From: Saccoglossus kowalevskii
Lineage: Eukaryota; Hemichordata; Enteropneusta; Harrimaniidae
Direction of reading: 5' to 3'
Length of the DNA: 64,000 nt
Assembly (NCBI RefSeq): GCF_000003605.2
Contig: NW_003139319.1
Location: 260,743-324,742, forward strand
Positions 1 to 61,539 of this stretch are shown in pieces. The notes under the pieces are model-generated. The model had not been told where the DNA came from. It made no database searches and saw only the letters and a program-made list of their open reading frames with translations. The position numbers and the translations under genes were made by a program. Position 1 is the first letter of the stretch. Each line of letters starts with the position of its first letter.

Positions 1-2155
1 TTCATTTTCATTCTGGATTCGTTTTTTTTGTTGTTGTTTAAACTGCTCTTTTCATGTATGCTATTGCCGTTCCTACTATTAACGAAGTTTCCATTATTTT
101 CATTTATAGATTTGTATTTCCATTTGTTTTTGTTATGTTTCATTTTCAATCTAGTTTCGTGGTAAATCCATATTTTACTCTTATAATTTACACATGCTTG
201 AATCGTGTTACATAAATGTCGGCTTTGTTCTCACGACAAGTAAAGTCAGGCCCTAAATTGCATGGAAACCTATGTTTATTTTACGCCAGATTTCTGTCAT
301 ATACTTGGAACCAGAATTCCACACAACCCCGTTTAATTTAGATTTTATAACATTACCTAGCAAACGACCGAGTAAGCATAATTCATTACTACAGATATTT
401 CAGGCCGTATCAGGTATATAACACGAAGACATAAAATCAATAGTGATACAGGTAGCACGATGTAATCGCATTCGAAAAAGGTTCGAGACAGTAAGTTTAG
501 GTCAACAGCAGACAATCGACATTGTGGTTTTGCAGAACACTTTTTTTTAATTGATTTAACATATGTGTTCACCAGCTAACGAAATCTGCCCAAAAAACCT
601 CTTTAAAAGTTTAAGTTGACAATTACACTTTTTAATACTCGACATGTGTATCTCATAATATACACTTGGAAATGTATGAGTCGAAGGGAGTAGAATATGG
701 CTCTAAATGTAACTGACTGACGTAATGATCGCTGCAATATGTATCAATATAATATCTCACTATGACAACATCGTTATTACCACATAATGATTGATTGTAA
801 CCTCCACGTAGGAGCTCTAAAAGAAACTTGCCCAAGTATCCTAGAGCAGCTACTAAAACAATATTATAAAACAATTTTATTTGAAAAAATAACGCCGTTT
901 ACAAAGAGCGGATAAATTGCAAAAAGACGACATAAACTATAATCAATTTATTAGAATCATACGTAACACTAAATTTAAAACACATAAACCTAATAAATTT
1001 GAGTTTCTGTGCGTATAGTTTGACACCCATTTACAATAAACGCAGAGAATTACTAGCATTGAAAGATTATAGCTACATTTACTTTCAATAAAACCCAAAA
1101 TTGTGTATGTTTTGTTCATAACAATGTTGATATGTTTAGAGGCATTCAAACAAATTATCGCCAAAGTCATTAACACTGTCAACGGAAAGGATGATCCCGA
1201 CAGCAATAGAAATATATGTATATTTAAGTACCCTTGTTAGATTGCAATGATAGATCACAATCTCATTTGTATACATTGAACATTTAAAATAAACACACAT
1301 ATCTGGATGGTCATTGGATGGCCTTCTTTTATTCAGCAATATATACGTGTACACCATTGTCAGTTGTCTCTGTGATAGAATCAACAAACTCAGCTACATT
1401 ATACTGAGTAAACCTGGTTTTAACACACACATGCTGTGCAACAATAACAATGTTTGTACGTTGCAGTATAGGAGTGTGTACACCAGTATCAGTCTATACT
1501 TGATTGATTGATTGATTCATTGATTCATTCATTCATTCATTCATTCATTCATTCATTCTTTCATTCCATTATACATTCTATGATAGATTCATTCATTCAT
1601 TCGATGATGCATTCATTCATATATTTCCCAATTAACACACGGTGTCTCATACTGCGTTATTTATCTGAGAGGGAACTACTTACAATGTATCTATTATTTC
1701 GAAACTTCCGACAGGGTATTGTTACAACAATTAGATATGTGTGAACTAATTAACATTGTTAGTATGCATGATATTATTGATGAAATAAAAAATAACATGC
1801 GATAAATGATGTGAGTCCAAATCCCAAGTCTCTCCAAGGTTTATGTGAATGCCTGTCGAACCATATTCATGATATTTACAAGTCAGGCGGTGGTGATGAT
1901 GTGGACTACATTTTATTAACGAGATTTATTTCGTATTAATACCTTGAAAGCTATTAAATGAGTGTTTAGGTAAAAACGTCGAATTAGCTTAAATGGTTTA
2001 AATGGTCCCAATCCCTGGCTGCACAATCTGGGGATTTTGACGTGCGGAAAGAGCATTTAGCGGCATTCTTTTAATGTTTTCACTTTGACAAACGGCGTGT
2101 AGTGTAACATTAAAAGCTGCGAAGACAGAAGTCAGATCAGAGAGAACACCGCCGA
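1..2155. other. No gene seen
   Basis: AT-rich sequence with the (ATTC)n block at 1500-1620. Short frames on both strands lack splice context or protein-like content. No exon for the missing RTK 5' end was found. Confidence 0.6.
1500..1620. repeat. (ATTC)n microsatellite
   Basis: A gatt/cattcatt tetranucleotide run with interruptions. It explains the S-F-I-H-S repeats in its frames. Confidence 0.95.
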
Positions 2156-2590
2156 TCAGCAAGACCCGCTATGCGTGCGTCTAAGGTTGTTAAAGGAGCC
2201 CTCTAGCAAATTTCTAAACGTCATTGGTTTTTTATTAGAATCGTATATCATAGTGTCACATGAGTCGGTCGTAAACTTGACAATATCAGTACTGTCGATC
2301 AGCGTCTGCCTTGTATTAGGTTGAAAAATCCAATACACGTGTTCAGTCACAACTGAATATCACTTACTAATGTATATTGCGAAATATGTTGTCAATAAAT
2401 TAATAGTATTAGAGCAATTTGCACTCGTATTAGATACTCGATTTCGTTTCTTGATAATGGTGTCCCTTCTGCGTGGTTCCAATACGATGTTTTCGACGTT
2501 CGACATACTGATCTGTATTGAATTGTGTATATTTTCCGAGAAAAAAAAATGTGAGTGTGTTCGTCTCGCGGCTTCCTTTATCGGCATCAT
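2156..2590 (-). pseudogene. Minus-strand coding-like segment broken by one stop
   Basis: On the minus strand one frame stays open from 2590 to 2156 apart from a single TGA at 2360-2362. Upstream it reads protein-like, charged sequence (NVENIVLEPRRRDTIIKKRN). Downstream it reads FKFTTD-type polar sequence with YWIFQPNTRQTLIDSTDI and a final stop. A possible acceptor lies at 2351 (gatattcag). It could be two exons with a very short intron, a decayed gene, or chance. No family recognised. Confidence 0.25.
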
Positions 2591-5413
2591 TAGTGTTGGT
2601 AATTTCGGTTAGTTCACCCTTTGGACGGGATTTAATCACCCCTTAGCATTTACATTGGTACTATTTGTCAGTAATTGGGCATTCAATTCGGATCCCTCGC
2701 AGGCATGATATAAATAACATCTACAGCAAGGATAGAAAAAAGAAACCTGATGAATTACCAGTCGAATATATGGTGATTTTACAAAAGTTAATCGCGCTTT
2801 GTGTTTGCGCAGTGGGAGACGATCATTATATAAGTTGTGTGATATAATCAGTAAAACTCCACCATATGTCGATTTCTACAATTTCTACAATACAATTCTT
2901 AAATTTTGGACTCATTTTACATGATCATTGGCTACGGGTCGAGTCAAAATGTTTGTTTTGTAAAAGTTTAAAAAACTTTTAAAAGCTTTTAAAACTTTGA
3001 ACTCATTCAAAGCAAGTAACTTAGTACTCGTCTTTGTACATATCATTACAGACATACTACGAACTACACAACATACGAGATTTGAACCCCGACCACGGCA
3101 AAGCACCTTACCACAATAAACAGATGCACGCCTTATTACGACAAGCATCCCGATAACATATAACAACTTATATTTCTGGAAGTGATTATTCGTTTGTGCG
3201 CATAATCCTGTTTTCAATTACCTTAACAGCTTCCCTATTAGATTTGTAAATGATAGTTTCTCATGATTTGTTGGTGTATTTGTTTTTCCTGATCCTCCAC
3301 TCCATCACTATATGCTAGATAATCTCATTCACCGTCTTTCTTCACCTATATGCGGCAGTCTGCGTGAAACCATGGCGGCCCCTTCAGATATACTATAGCA
3401 ATTCCTTAGTGTTGATGCGTAATATTGAACTTTATTCATACGTGTGTATATGTCACTGTTCTGTTCTGTCACTGTGTTCTGCCTTTTTCCTGGAGTTTTC
3501 AATGTTGCTTCACTTTCCACCATGTTGTTTCATGACTACAATTGTTTCTGAATTTTCTATTTTGATTTTTTTCGTGATGGTATGTTTATTTTAATATAAG
3601 GAATATATGGGCACGATCGTTGCATTTTCTACATCTCATTAAAATTAATATTTGATTTGCTTTCATTGACTGATTAGATCCAGGGTCCTTCATATTTACT
3701 CAACGCATATCATTATGTAAAATACACATATATAATTTTGCCTATTATTATTGGTATTATATGTTTGTTTTGTACCATGCTATATGCATGTTTATATTTT
3801 TTGTAGTATCTTATCATATCGTGTTAAATATGTAATATTGTAGGGTCTTCGTGTAACGACGCTAGTTTGATGACCTTATGTCAGAAATTACATTTGTGAT
3901 ATTTCTGAAAGAGAGGTAGTTGCCATGGACGGTCAAATAACAAAGTCGCATATTATTAATGCGAAACTTGTTAGTTGAATGTTGATTACAGTTGATTACA
4001 GTTGTTAGTGATCAATATATATATAAAACACAGTACTCCACAAATTGTTATTTAGTTTGGGAAAAGTATAATATAACTATACGTCAGCTGGTCTCATTTC
4101 AACCACATGTCAATTACTACAACATATCTCAGTGTTTTAATATATTTCAATTTATTTATATGTAATTGTCATAATATGTCTTATTCACCTTTTAAAGTTA
4201 AAACGTTTATCAGTCAAAGATCAAACGAAATGCCAATTTGATGACCTTGTTATTGTTGATGATTGATTCAGTTCATGATGTGACGTCGTCACAGAGTCAA
4301 CGGACTGCAGATTGTGTAATAGATGAGTCTCGTTTGTGTTACTGGCGTCGTTTATTTTACATAATATATAACGAGTAGGGAGGTAAAAACACATCATAGT
4401 ATGACTGCAAAATTATGATTATGGCGTCACAGTTCCTGTTTTACGACATCATGAAAACTGATTATGACATAATATATGCTGATTATGACATCGTGTATGT
4501 AGATTGTGACATAATAAGTGCTGATAATGACATATTATGTTCTGCTAATGACATAGGTGTAGATTGTGAGAAATCACATAAGCCGAATTTGCAGCAAAGA
4601 GATTTACCTTGAAATTGACTTGAATTAATAAATTTCATCCTCGCCGATGATCATATCACACTCCCTAGCCTGTGGAGTTTTTTTATTTTTCCGCTCTTTG
4701 CTATGACATATACGTACTACGTGTTTTTAACGTTTTGAGGGCTGTCATGTTTCGACTACTGTTATGCATTCATTTTATAATTGCTTCCCTTTTAAATAAT
4801 TTTGAACATAATTTTCTATTTGGTTTTAGTGTGTAAAATGTGTCAAAAGCTGACCTATTCAAAACTATTAAATCAAGGTTTTTCTAGATGCGTTTAATTA
4901 TCAGTGTTCACTGATGACGTCATTGACTGGCCCTCTTGAGGCGAAATAGCGCCGTGCAAAGTGGACGTCTGTCGTCTACTAAACAGCCCGTTCTATACTC
5001 GATATTTAGTGCACTTCCCAGCACATACAAGTTGTTTGTTGTGAAAAAAGCCAGACCTCTGTTCCTATTTAAAAAAGAATTGTTTAGCAGATGTAGTGTT
5101 TTAACAGGAATTCGAATTTGAGTCATATATGAAGGTGTCAAACACACACATGGAACACATTAACAATGATTCCTATGGTAAAAAGGTAAAATTCTCACAA
5201 TTTTGTTCCGGTTCATGTAGTTATAGAATGGTTACGTGTGGTTGTTTTGAATTATTGGAAAATTCTGAAGAATAACATTTTTTATATATATCACTGTTCT
5301 GAGCATGGACTTCTGTGGAAATAATTCCAAAAAGACCAATTAAAAAAGCATGTATAGTACTGGATAAAAAAGGCCCAAAAGTTGATAACTGAGTTAACAA
5401 TTGAATAATATTT
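2591..5413. other. No convincing gene
   Basis: AT-rich, with only the 21-bp minisatellite at 4460-4570. The patch 4915-5125 has a higher GC content and is open on both strands, but without splice support. Confidence 0.5.
4460..4570. repeat. 21-bp minisatellite
   Basis: Five units of a 21-bp sequence such as gattatgacataatatatgc, one shortened to 18 bp. The unit is a multiple of three, so a short plus-strand frame with a repeated 7-residue D-x-D-I pattern stays open. There is no other sign of coding. Confidence 0.85.
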
Positions 5414-6201
5414 AAAGGGGATCCGCTCAATCCCATGGATTGCACCAAAGAATCATGGGACACTATTGTTTATGTTGTTTACAATGTTAATCCTTCTTTT
5501 GTTATCCATTTTTATTTTAATCCAGAACGTAAATTTGTTGTGGGATTAGGCTTAACTGGAAAGTGCCCCTTTAAAACGTGATAAATGTAATGGATCATGC
5601 ATCATACTCCCACTGGTTTAAAAAGCATTGGTAGGATATTTGTTATATCTCTACACTCAATTCCAAGCTAATGTTATGAACATGCTGAACGCCCACATAT
5701 TTTCAAAAACTTATTTTGAATCTTCATCGCAACTGTTATTTAATTTAAATGATATACATCTCAATTAAATGAAAATGCATTGCCCATACAAGGTTTTGCA
5801 TCGACAGAAAGGGGATCCGCTCAATCCCATGGATTGCACCAAAGAATCATGGGACACTATTGTTTATGTTGTTTACAATGTTAATCCTTCTTTTGTTATC
5901 CATTTTTATTTTAATCCAGAACGTAAATTTATTGTGGGATTAGGCTTAACTGGAAGGTGCCCCTTTAAAACGTGATAAATGTAATGGATCATGCATCATA
6001 CTCCCACTGGTTTAAAAAGCATTGGTAGGATATTTGTTATATCTCTACACTCAATTCCAAGCTAATGTTATGAACATGCCGAACGCCCACATATTTTCAA
6101 AAACTTATTTTGAATCTTCATCGCAACTGTTATTTAATTTAAATGATATACATCTCAATTAAATGAAAATGCATTGCCCATACAAGGTTCTGCATCGACA
6201 G
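5414..6201. repeat. Recent 394-bp tandem duplication
   Basis: Copy 1 (5417-5810) and copy 2 (5811-6201) are nearly identical; I see only about four substitutions. Each starts ggggatccgctcaatcccat. Neither copy contains a convincing gene. Confidence 0.95.
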
Positions 6202-6924
6202 ACACAATTACCCAATGCAAAATAACCACAGTTATTCATTCCGTAATTGATCACGCAATCATTTTTTTTTTCTTGTATCGAGGACGATGACAATTGTACT
6301 TCTGTATGCACGTTTGACATGTAGTCTCAGCGGACCGTGCAATTACTTGTCAGATGAAGACAGATATGATATCCACCAGACAATCTGGATTCAAAAGTCA
6401 GCAAGTGATTCGTATAGGATTAGTTCCAGTCAAATCAGTGGGAATGGGCATGCGCTTCATCTACAACGACGATTCCAAGTGTTATTAGTCTGCGTCAAAG
6501 ATTTACTCGCGTGTTCGTTAGGTATTATATTGTGTCCATGATCGTGTATTGCTTTCATGTTCAGGGCGCGGCTTTAAGTGGATTCCTAGTAGAAAACTCG
6601 TGTAATACATTTATTTTTATATGAATCATATGTTTTTGTATATATCTTAATTATTATACATCAAAATTAAAATGTCCATATATGGCCTATCGATAAAGAT
6701 GTGTCTGTGTAATAGCGACGTAGGTGAATTCGGATCGACACTGAAGTAAACTGCTGTTTAACAGTACGATGTCGTCATATATCCCATCTGGCAAACCTAA
6801 CTCAATGTTGGATTACTTGGATAATGTAAGTCGGTGTGCATGCTTTGCTCCCGTCATTTAAGTAACCTAGGGACGGCGCTGAAGTGCGCTAAATCGCCAC
6901 GAACTCATTAGTACTGCTTCTCAC

Positions 6925-7064
6925 TATTTTCCCGTGGAAATTGTGTCAAATGCCCGACAAAGCTGTAATTTATATTGCACTTTTTCGGTGGATAATAACC
7001 CGGACACGTCGTATACATCGGAGTGTTATTTTGAGAGCTAACAGCACAATGCTGAACTGAATGC
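6925..7064 (-). CDS. Possible minus-strand exon with CUB-like wording
   Basis: A minus-strand acceptor (tatcgtattgtag) and donor (gtgaga) bound 140 bp. One frame reads SSQNNTPMYTTCPGYYPPKK then CNINYSF, which faintly recalls the P-x-Y-P-x-x-x-x-C start of CUB domains. The evidence is weak and there is no phase support from neighbours. Confidence 0.2.
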
Positions 7065-8199
7065 CTACAATACGATACACGACAGATTAATGTGTTAAAT
7101 GGGTACAACCTTCTACTGCTGTATACAAATCATAATTTCATGTAATGTCTGGGAGTACTGATTTAATATCAGCCATCTGTTTCTGACTCGGAATTACATT
7201 CTTTATTAGAAATGTCTAATGTTTCAAGTGCACTCACAAATCCACCGTTGCAAACCAAACACTATAGTACTATCAGTGTAATAATTATGCGTGGGCGGTG
7301 ATTCGAACGCATGCACGGTGACGTTTACTGTGGCTTTACGTCCTGTGTTACGCACCGTTCGCCGGTACTTTAAATAATGCATATTTGTATTGTTCTTTGC
7401 GAATACAACCACCAGGTAAGAAGTGAAGAGTACGTCAAAAGAAGCTGGCTGAGGGATTTTCCATGAATTTAAAGTCGATCACCAGTCTGGGGAAATTTAG
7501 TGCAAGTTTAGACGCCTTTGCTATCAATCGAATAAATACTCGAAATATGCCCTCGGCAAGTTTGTTGCTAGCAGTAAAATCCCTTAACAAAAATCACTAT
7601 AATAGGGAAGGACATATATTAGCTCTAAATTTTCAGTAATAATGCAAAATAAGAGAAAATGAGACAGCAGATCAAGCCATTTGATACAAATTCAACAATA
7701 GCTGATTGTTATACTACAAAAATACAAAATATGCATATAGCATGATTCCGAATTTGAGGGTGAACTAAAATGATAATGATGGTAATTATGACGTTTACCA
7801 TATTATTTGAGGGCATTTATCACACTGCTACTATGAATTATTTTCGTTACTCGTTTTTGTTTAAATTTACTTCATCGGTTCCGGAACATCATTATTTAAG
7901 AACGCCAGCGACGGATGAATATACTGCAATGACCATTTAAGATCGCTGCCGTTGCCCCCCCCCCAAAAAAAACATGAACAAATCAGACAATGCGAATCTT
8001 AGACAAGTGAACCACATCAAAATGTGACATTGTTTCCGTATTAACCACAAGCTATTACATATACTGACGTAGCCCACCCATAACTGTGATTCGTGATTCT
8101 AAGCGGCTTGCCTCTAAAGAGTTGCCATAGTAATCATGCCGCGATTATTTGTACTTGTATATTTAATACATGTAATAATACTATTTATTACCTACTCAC

Positions 8200-8287
8200 C
8201 GCAACACGTTCTATTTTTAACAGCAGCAGGGACTCCCCGAGGCAGTAACGCTGACGTAGTTCCTGGGTCAGTTGTTCTGACTTGATA
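8200..8287 (-). CDS. Possible minus-strand internal exon
   Basis: A minus-strand acceptor (actttcattgcag) and a strong donor (gtgagtagg) bound 88 bp. In the reading that uses one leading base, 29 codons give KSEQLTQELRQRYCLGESLL followed by LLKIERVA, an amphipathic, protein-like sequence leaving at phase 0. A second frame is also open. The GC content is higher than the surroundings. The family is not recognised. Confidence 0.35.
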
Positions 8288-8957
8288 CTGCAATGAAAGT
8301 ACCGCTACTAGCAAATACTCAACATGGGTGGAATAAACAAAAACACGCATGACGACACAGTCATATATTACGCATGTATCATGACAGTAATGCGATTGCT
8401 AGATTATCACTGCGTGGTTATGAAATCGACACGTCGCGTTTCAAATTTGTCCTCGAGATGCCCTATTTCAAATGAAATCGATTACAGAAGGAATCATAAT
8501 CCTGGGTTGAAAAGGACTGAATCCATGATTAAACTGGAATACGAATAAGTGAAAGAGTGAATACAAATTCGGCGATCATATGAACTTATTTCTAAATCAA
8601 GTACTCTTATGATTTACCGTTATGCTATTTTACAGTCCTTCAACGGGGACGAGGCTAGTTCTTTTATACAGCTGACTTTGTTTATTCGCATCACAAAGTG
8701 AATGGGCTTTACAGTTCGTAAAATTCATATTGCACGTACCGTGCGTGCCTATATTAGATCTGTCATATACTGTTTTGAAATGCATTTTCATCTGTTTCTA
8801 CCTTATCATCACGACGTGTTCTGTAATGTCTTCGCAGTTTGCGGTCTAGATACTTTATGATAGTGTACATGTACTTCTTGGTTATCCCGTTGAGATGCCA
8901 ACTTGGTTTGCCATGCGCTCATTAATGATAAATCTATTCTGGTGCAATCAACAGAGC

Positions 8958-8983
8958 ATATATATATATATATATATATATAT
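8958..8983. repeat. (AT)n microsatellite
   Basis: Thirteen TA units. Similar short runs occur at 9857-9870, 39259-39280 and 55571-55590. Confidence 0.95.
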
Positions 8984-9123
8984 TGTGTTCTTGTGCCTCT
9001 CTTATGTGGATTGCTAACGTCACATGTTACCTTTTAATAAGAATTGTCTTTGCCATCCTATGTTTTCAATACAATAATATACCGTATATTACCGTATATA
9101 TTGCAATTTATATGAGAATATAA

Positions 9124-9474
9124 CAAATTATTGTACATCTGTCACTGTGACGCCATACGTTACATCGTGCCGTAATTTTACGGGGTATTTTCATCCTACC
9201 ATATTAGAAAATGGGAATTCCAAATACGGAATTGTTACGCGCGTAAGGTTCCTCTAATAATAAAAACAAACATGCCTGCTACCAGGGTTTGACCGGACTC
9301 CACACAAAGAAGTTCGCTGATTCTGTTCTGAACTTTTTGGATTTCGGCATTCTCAAGGTTATTACGAGGTTTCTTAATATTTGCACTCAGACAGTACGCC
9401 GTCGCATCTATCTCTGCTGCGAGTCGGTCGATACTCTCTCTGTACTGTCTACTTTGATATATCCTTGTAATAAC
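9124..9474 (+). mobile_element. Dispersed composite repeat, copy 1
   Basis: It starts near ttgtacatctgtcactgtga and runs through tacggggtattttcatccta and gatttcggcattctcaagg to an inverted-repeat module at 9360-9473. The ends of the module (tattacgaggtttc and its mate ccttgtaata) are more diverged than in the copy at 23886. It has no coding capacity and is non-autonomous. Confidence 0.75.
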
Positions 9475-10256
9475 TTCATAATTGGTGTAAAATTTCCAAT
9501 TGTGGCAAAGACAGCATTTTCTTTATAATCGGAATTACAAGCATATTTATGAACTTATAATAATGAAACGCAAGATTCGTATTGGCAACTCGGCAAACGC
9601 GCTTCACGCTACGTTCCGCCGCACTGTCGCAATACGATTTGAAATAGCGCGTATAGAAATGCGCTCTTACAATGATTAGATGGATTTGCGAACAATGATC
9701 AAATAACTATGAAGATCAAAAGATTATATTGCTGTAAAGAAACATGCATAGAATGTGATATTGACGTAATAATGTATTGCGCAAAGGTGTTACTCCATGA
9801 AAATATATAAATCATTTGAAAACAACATTGCATGTGTCATAATCAATTATGTTAACATATATATATATATTATGCATCCGTGGTCTTGAATGCACGTACC
9901 GTTGAGATAACAAGTAACACAAGTCCAATCACGTATTGTTAAAGCCACGTAATTAAAGCCATTTAGTGATTCACAAATTAATCTGTTGTTCAGTCGCATC
10001 AACGGGTAAAAGGCCGATTGGTGTATTATATATTACGATTGGTAGTCGTGACCACCTCCAGCAGCGAATGAGAGATTATGGTATATGTGTTGGGACTGTC
10101 ACAAGGCAACATTAATAAAACATTTAGTTTGTAATTGTACGTTAGTTGGAATAAATATACTACAGTAAGCAATCCTCGGTTGACAAATTTTTTTTTTGGG
10201 GGGGGGGCGAATAATGTTAACCTTATTATAGTCAATCGTCTCTTCTTTTTGTTCAG

Positions 10257-58414
<48,158 letters not shown>

Positions 58415-58710
58415 GAGAGAGTTTGATAAAAATAAATAATAACATAGATTACAGTAATGTATGGACAGATAATTCGTCATGATTTGAATCATGTATAAGA
58501 TACTGTCATATGAAACATGGGGCCAGCTGTCCTATGATCCTAAAAGAGTGTCGTGCAAAGTATGACCACGTATTCTAACGGAATTGAAAACTGGACAGCT
58601 GTGTTGACATATGAATAACATTACGAATTCTCGAATACCAAAACATCGCGATGCATTCGTAATCTCAATACGCAAATAGTTGTTTTAGCCAGTATATTGA
58701 TAGTACAGAT

Positions 58711-58716
58711 AATAAA
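58711..58716 (+). promoter_or_regulatory. Likely polyadenylation signal of the RTK gene
   Basis: AATAAA lies 297 bp after the stop. A nearer AATAAA at 58431-58436 is only 17 bp after the stop and could be used instead. The choice cannot be made from sequence alone. Confidence 0.4.
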
Positions 58717-61539
58717 CACTGTTCGTTATTTGTGTTTTTTGAAACAGGGACATGTAATGGCAATGAACATAATTTAGGTTGAACCTTGAACGCAAGACTA
58801 CCTGTAAAATAACTTCAACTATTTGGTGACGTCAAAATATGATATGAGGCACTTCCGTCCATTTCCCATTGCAGTCATGCGTTCCATTTACTCATAATTG
58901 ACCATTCTTTATAGAAAAAAAATCGACATAACATAAACATCATGTTACGTAACCGAAATTTATAAACTGGCAAAATTGCAAATTGAACAGGTAATGGAAA
59001 AAAATCAGATTAGCTTAATCAGTATTTCCATCCACATACCGTGAGACACGCTGAAATATCCACCTCTGTGATACTCGAATAATCAACCTAATTCATTTGA
59101 ATTTCTTTTTCATTGAAAATGAGTAGTATTGTATAATCGTATATATAATGGGTTTCCAAGACAACCCTTATTTGAGAGTCTGCTTAAAATTGATAGAGTC
59201 AACTCCCCAAGTGCGTCTTGTCGTAATGTACAAGAGGTGTTTTAGCGCCACGCACGTGCGAGGAATACAAAGTGCTACAGTCATGAGATTATTCGAAACT
59301 GAAAACTAATATAATTCTATGGTATTTATTTTCAGACTGTAAATATTACATAAAGATCTGATTATGACCCATATGCAGCTGGTCTGCTGAGGTCTGGCGT
59401 ATTCCATGTCGATACTATGTATACATACCGTACCATATACAACCCTTCCACTTTTGTCTGGTTACTTTTCGAAGAAAATATTCTACGCACAAATTTTGAT
59501 GATGTTAAAAATATCCATCCTATATTTCATGAAATACCGTAGACTATTTTTCTGCTTTGATTTGGTCTAACCCAATTGTAGAATTAGGCGCTAGACATTG
59601 CAGGTGTATTGCAAGGTATTTGAAGTTTTTTGGTGTTGTAATTAAGGACGGCGTTTTAAAATGTTGATAAATGATTAGTTTACGCCCACTGTTTTTAGAG
59701 TTTCATAAATGCTGTAGACTAGATGCCGCCTAAAATGTACGAATAACAGACTAGTGAATGGCTCTGGACGCGGGCCTCACGTACGGGTCAGTCTGCGCAT
59801 GCGCGTTATCGTGGTAATGTGCTGAAGTTATGGAGACAGCCAATCAGTGATGGCACAGAATTCCGTGTCGACTACGTAGTTGCATGGCGATTCACCATAT
59901 CATTTTCAAATACTGTCAAATGTTGGTTAATTATTATAATTGTTTCACAAGCAAATATGTGAATATTTGCCAAAGTCGTCATTCAATAAGACTGAATTCC
60001 TGTGAAAGTATGTTCTGAAGTACGTGTTAACGACTCAAAACACTGACACTTGTTTAGTTTTTTAAATGGCCATTAAAACTACCCCACAGCTGCACAATAT
60101 TGATCAGTATATGAATTATACAATTTACATAAATATTCTGTATATAATATTGTTTTGTATATTTTAAAGTATTATTATAACACTATGTGCCTGACAAATA
60201 TACATATTACAAGTATTCATATGTGATGTACATATTCCTGAGAATGTATTTACAATTGATCGGCCAAGTTTACAGTGGTTATCATAAATGATTGTACGTC
60301 TGATCTTATTGTTTCCCATCGCTGCCACGATTGTGATGGACAAAGGTATATATGGCGAGACGGTTACACGCAATCTTATTCAGTAGAAGAGATAGTCAGA
60401 ATGAGATTGTCATCGACTCCAGACAGCAGAATGAATAAGAGTTCGTAATTATGATATTGTGTCAGCTGTCACTGACAAACTGACAAACGAACCGTGGATG
60501 TATAACAGACATCGGTTAAGTGTTATTTTCTCCTGGTTGAAAGATTGTATCTGTTATGTGATGTTATATTACTTTGGTATTCTCCCATTGTCGACTGTTT
60601 AATAACATCTACCCACAACCAGGAACACTAGAGAAAATATGGATGTTATAATAATTTGGTAGCGTTTAAAGTCGCGTTTCCTCGAGCAATTCGAGCGAGA
60701 TTTACCAAACATCCGTAGCTGCACGATACTGGGACCGTCCAGAATTGAATTTGCCGTATAAGCCGCATGTAATGCTCCACAGAGACACTCTTCAACGAAC
60801 TAATACATAGTAGAATACACAGTTCAACTTTCCCTGCTATTTCATGTTACTGTTTCACTAGTGTATTCTCAATTGAACTATTATGTAATGTAAATTTACT
60901 ATTTCACTACCTCTGTACACTGTTTATGCTCTTAAAATATATATGAAATGTAATTTTATTGAGTTATACATTTACAAAAGATGTACAAATTGTTTGGAGT
61001 AATTAGACCATAAAGGAAATATTGTTACACATGGGAGTATTTTTTTCTACAGCGCCAACAATTTGTGACCAAACACCGATCCAATCATCAGTTTGAATTC
61101 TGTAGAACAAAAATATTTGGGATGAGGGTAGTTGACTCCGCACGTAGCTTTGACAGGCGATATTTATCATTAAATTGCAGTCAGATATACATAACCCATC
61201 CAAATATTGCTTTCATTTACACTTATTACAAAACAATTTCACGAATTCTTGAATGCGACAATAGAAGGATTCATTCGTAATCTGACTACTGAATGAGTTG
61301 CAAATTGACAGAATGAAGGCTAAGCATTATTCGTGGTTTAAACGAGAAAATTAAATGTCTATCATTTGAGATTTGAAGATAACCACATACCACTTTTTTT
61401 TTGGTAGCTCCACTTCCAGATTTGTCGAGCGGGCCTAGTCATACTACTGATTGACATTCTTCGTCGTTGACGTTCGCGTCATATTTTTTTTTCATTTACG
61501 ACTTCTTTCTTAAGTCTGATTCGTTTGAAACTCGGTACC

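Noticed and set aside
6769-6825. Possible first exon (ATG to gtaagt, reading MSSYIPSGKPNSMLDYLDN)
   Set aside because: It leaves at phase 0, which cannot join the phase-1 RTK exon at 10257. It lacks a signal peptide and no partner exon was found.
7330-7416. Strong plus-strand donor CCAG|GTAAGA with an open frame before it
   Set aside because: No acceptor was found upstream within the open frame, so no exon can be built.
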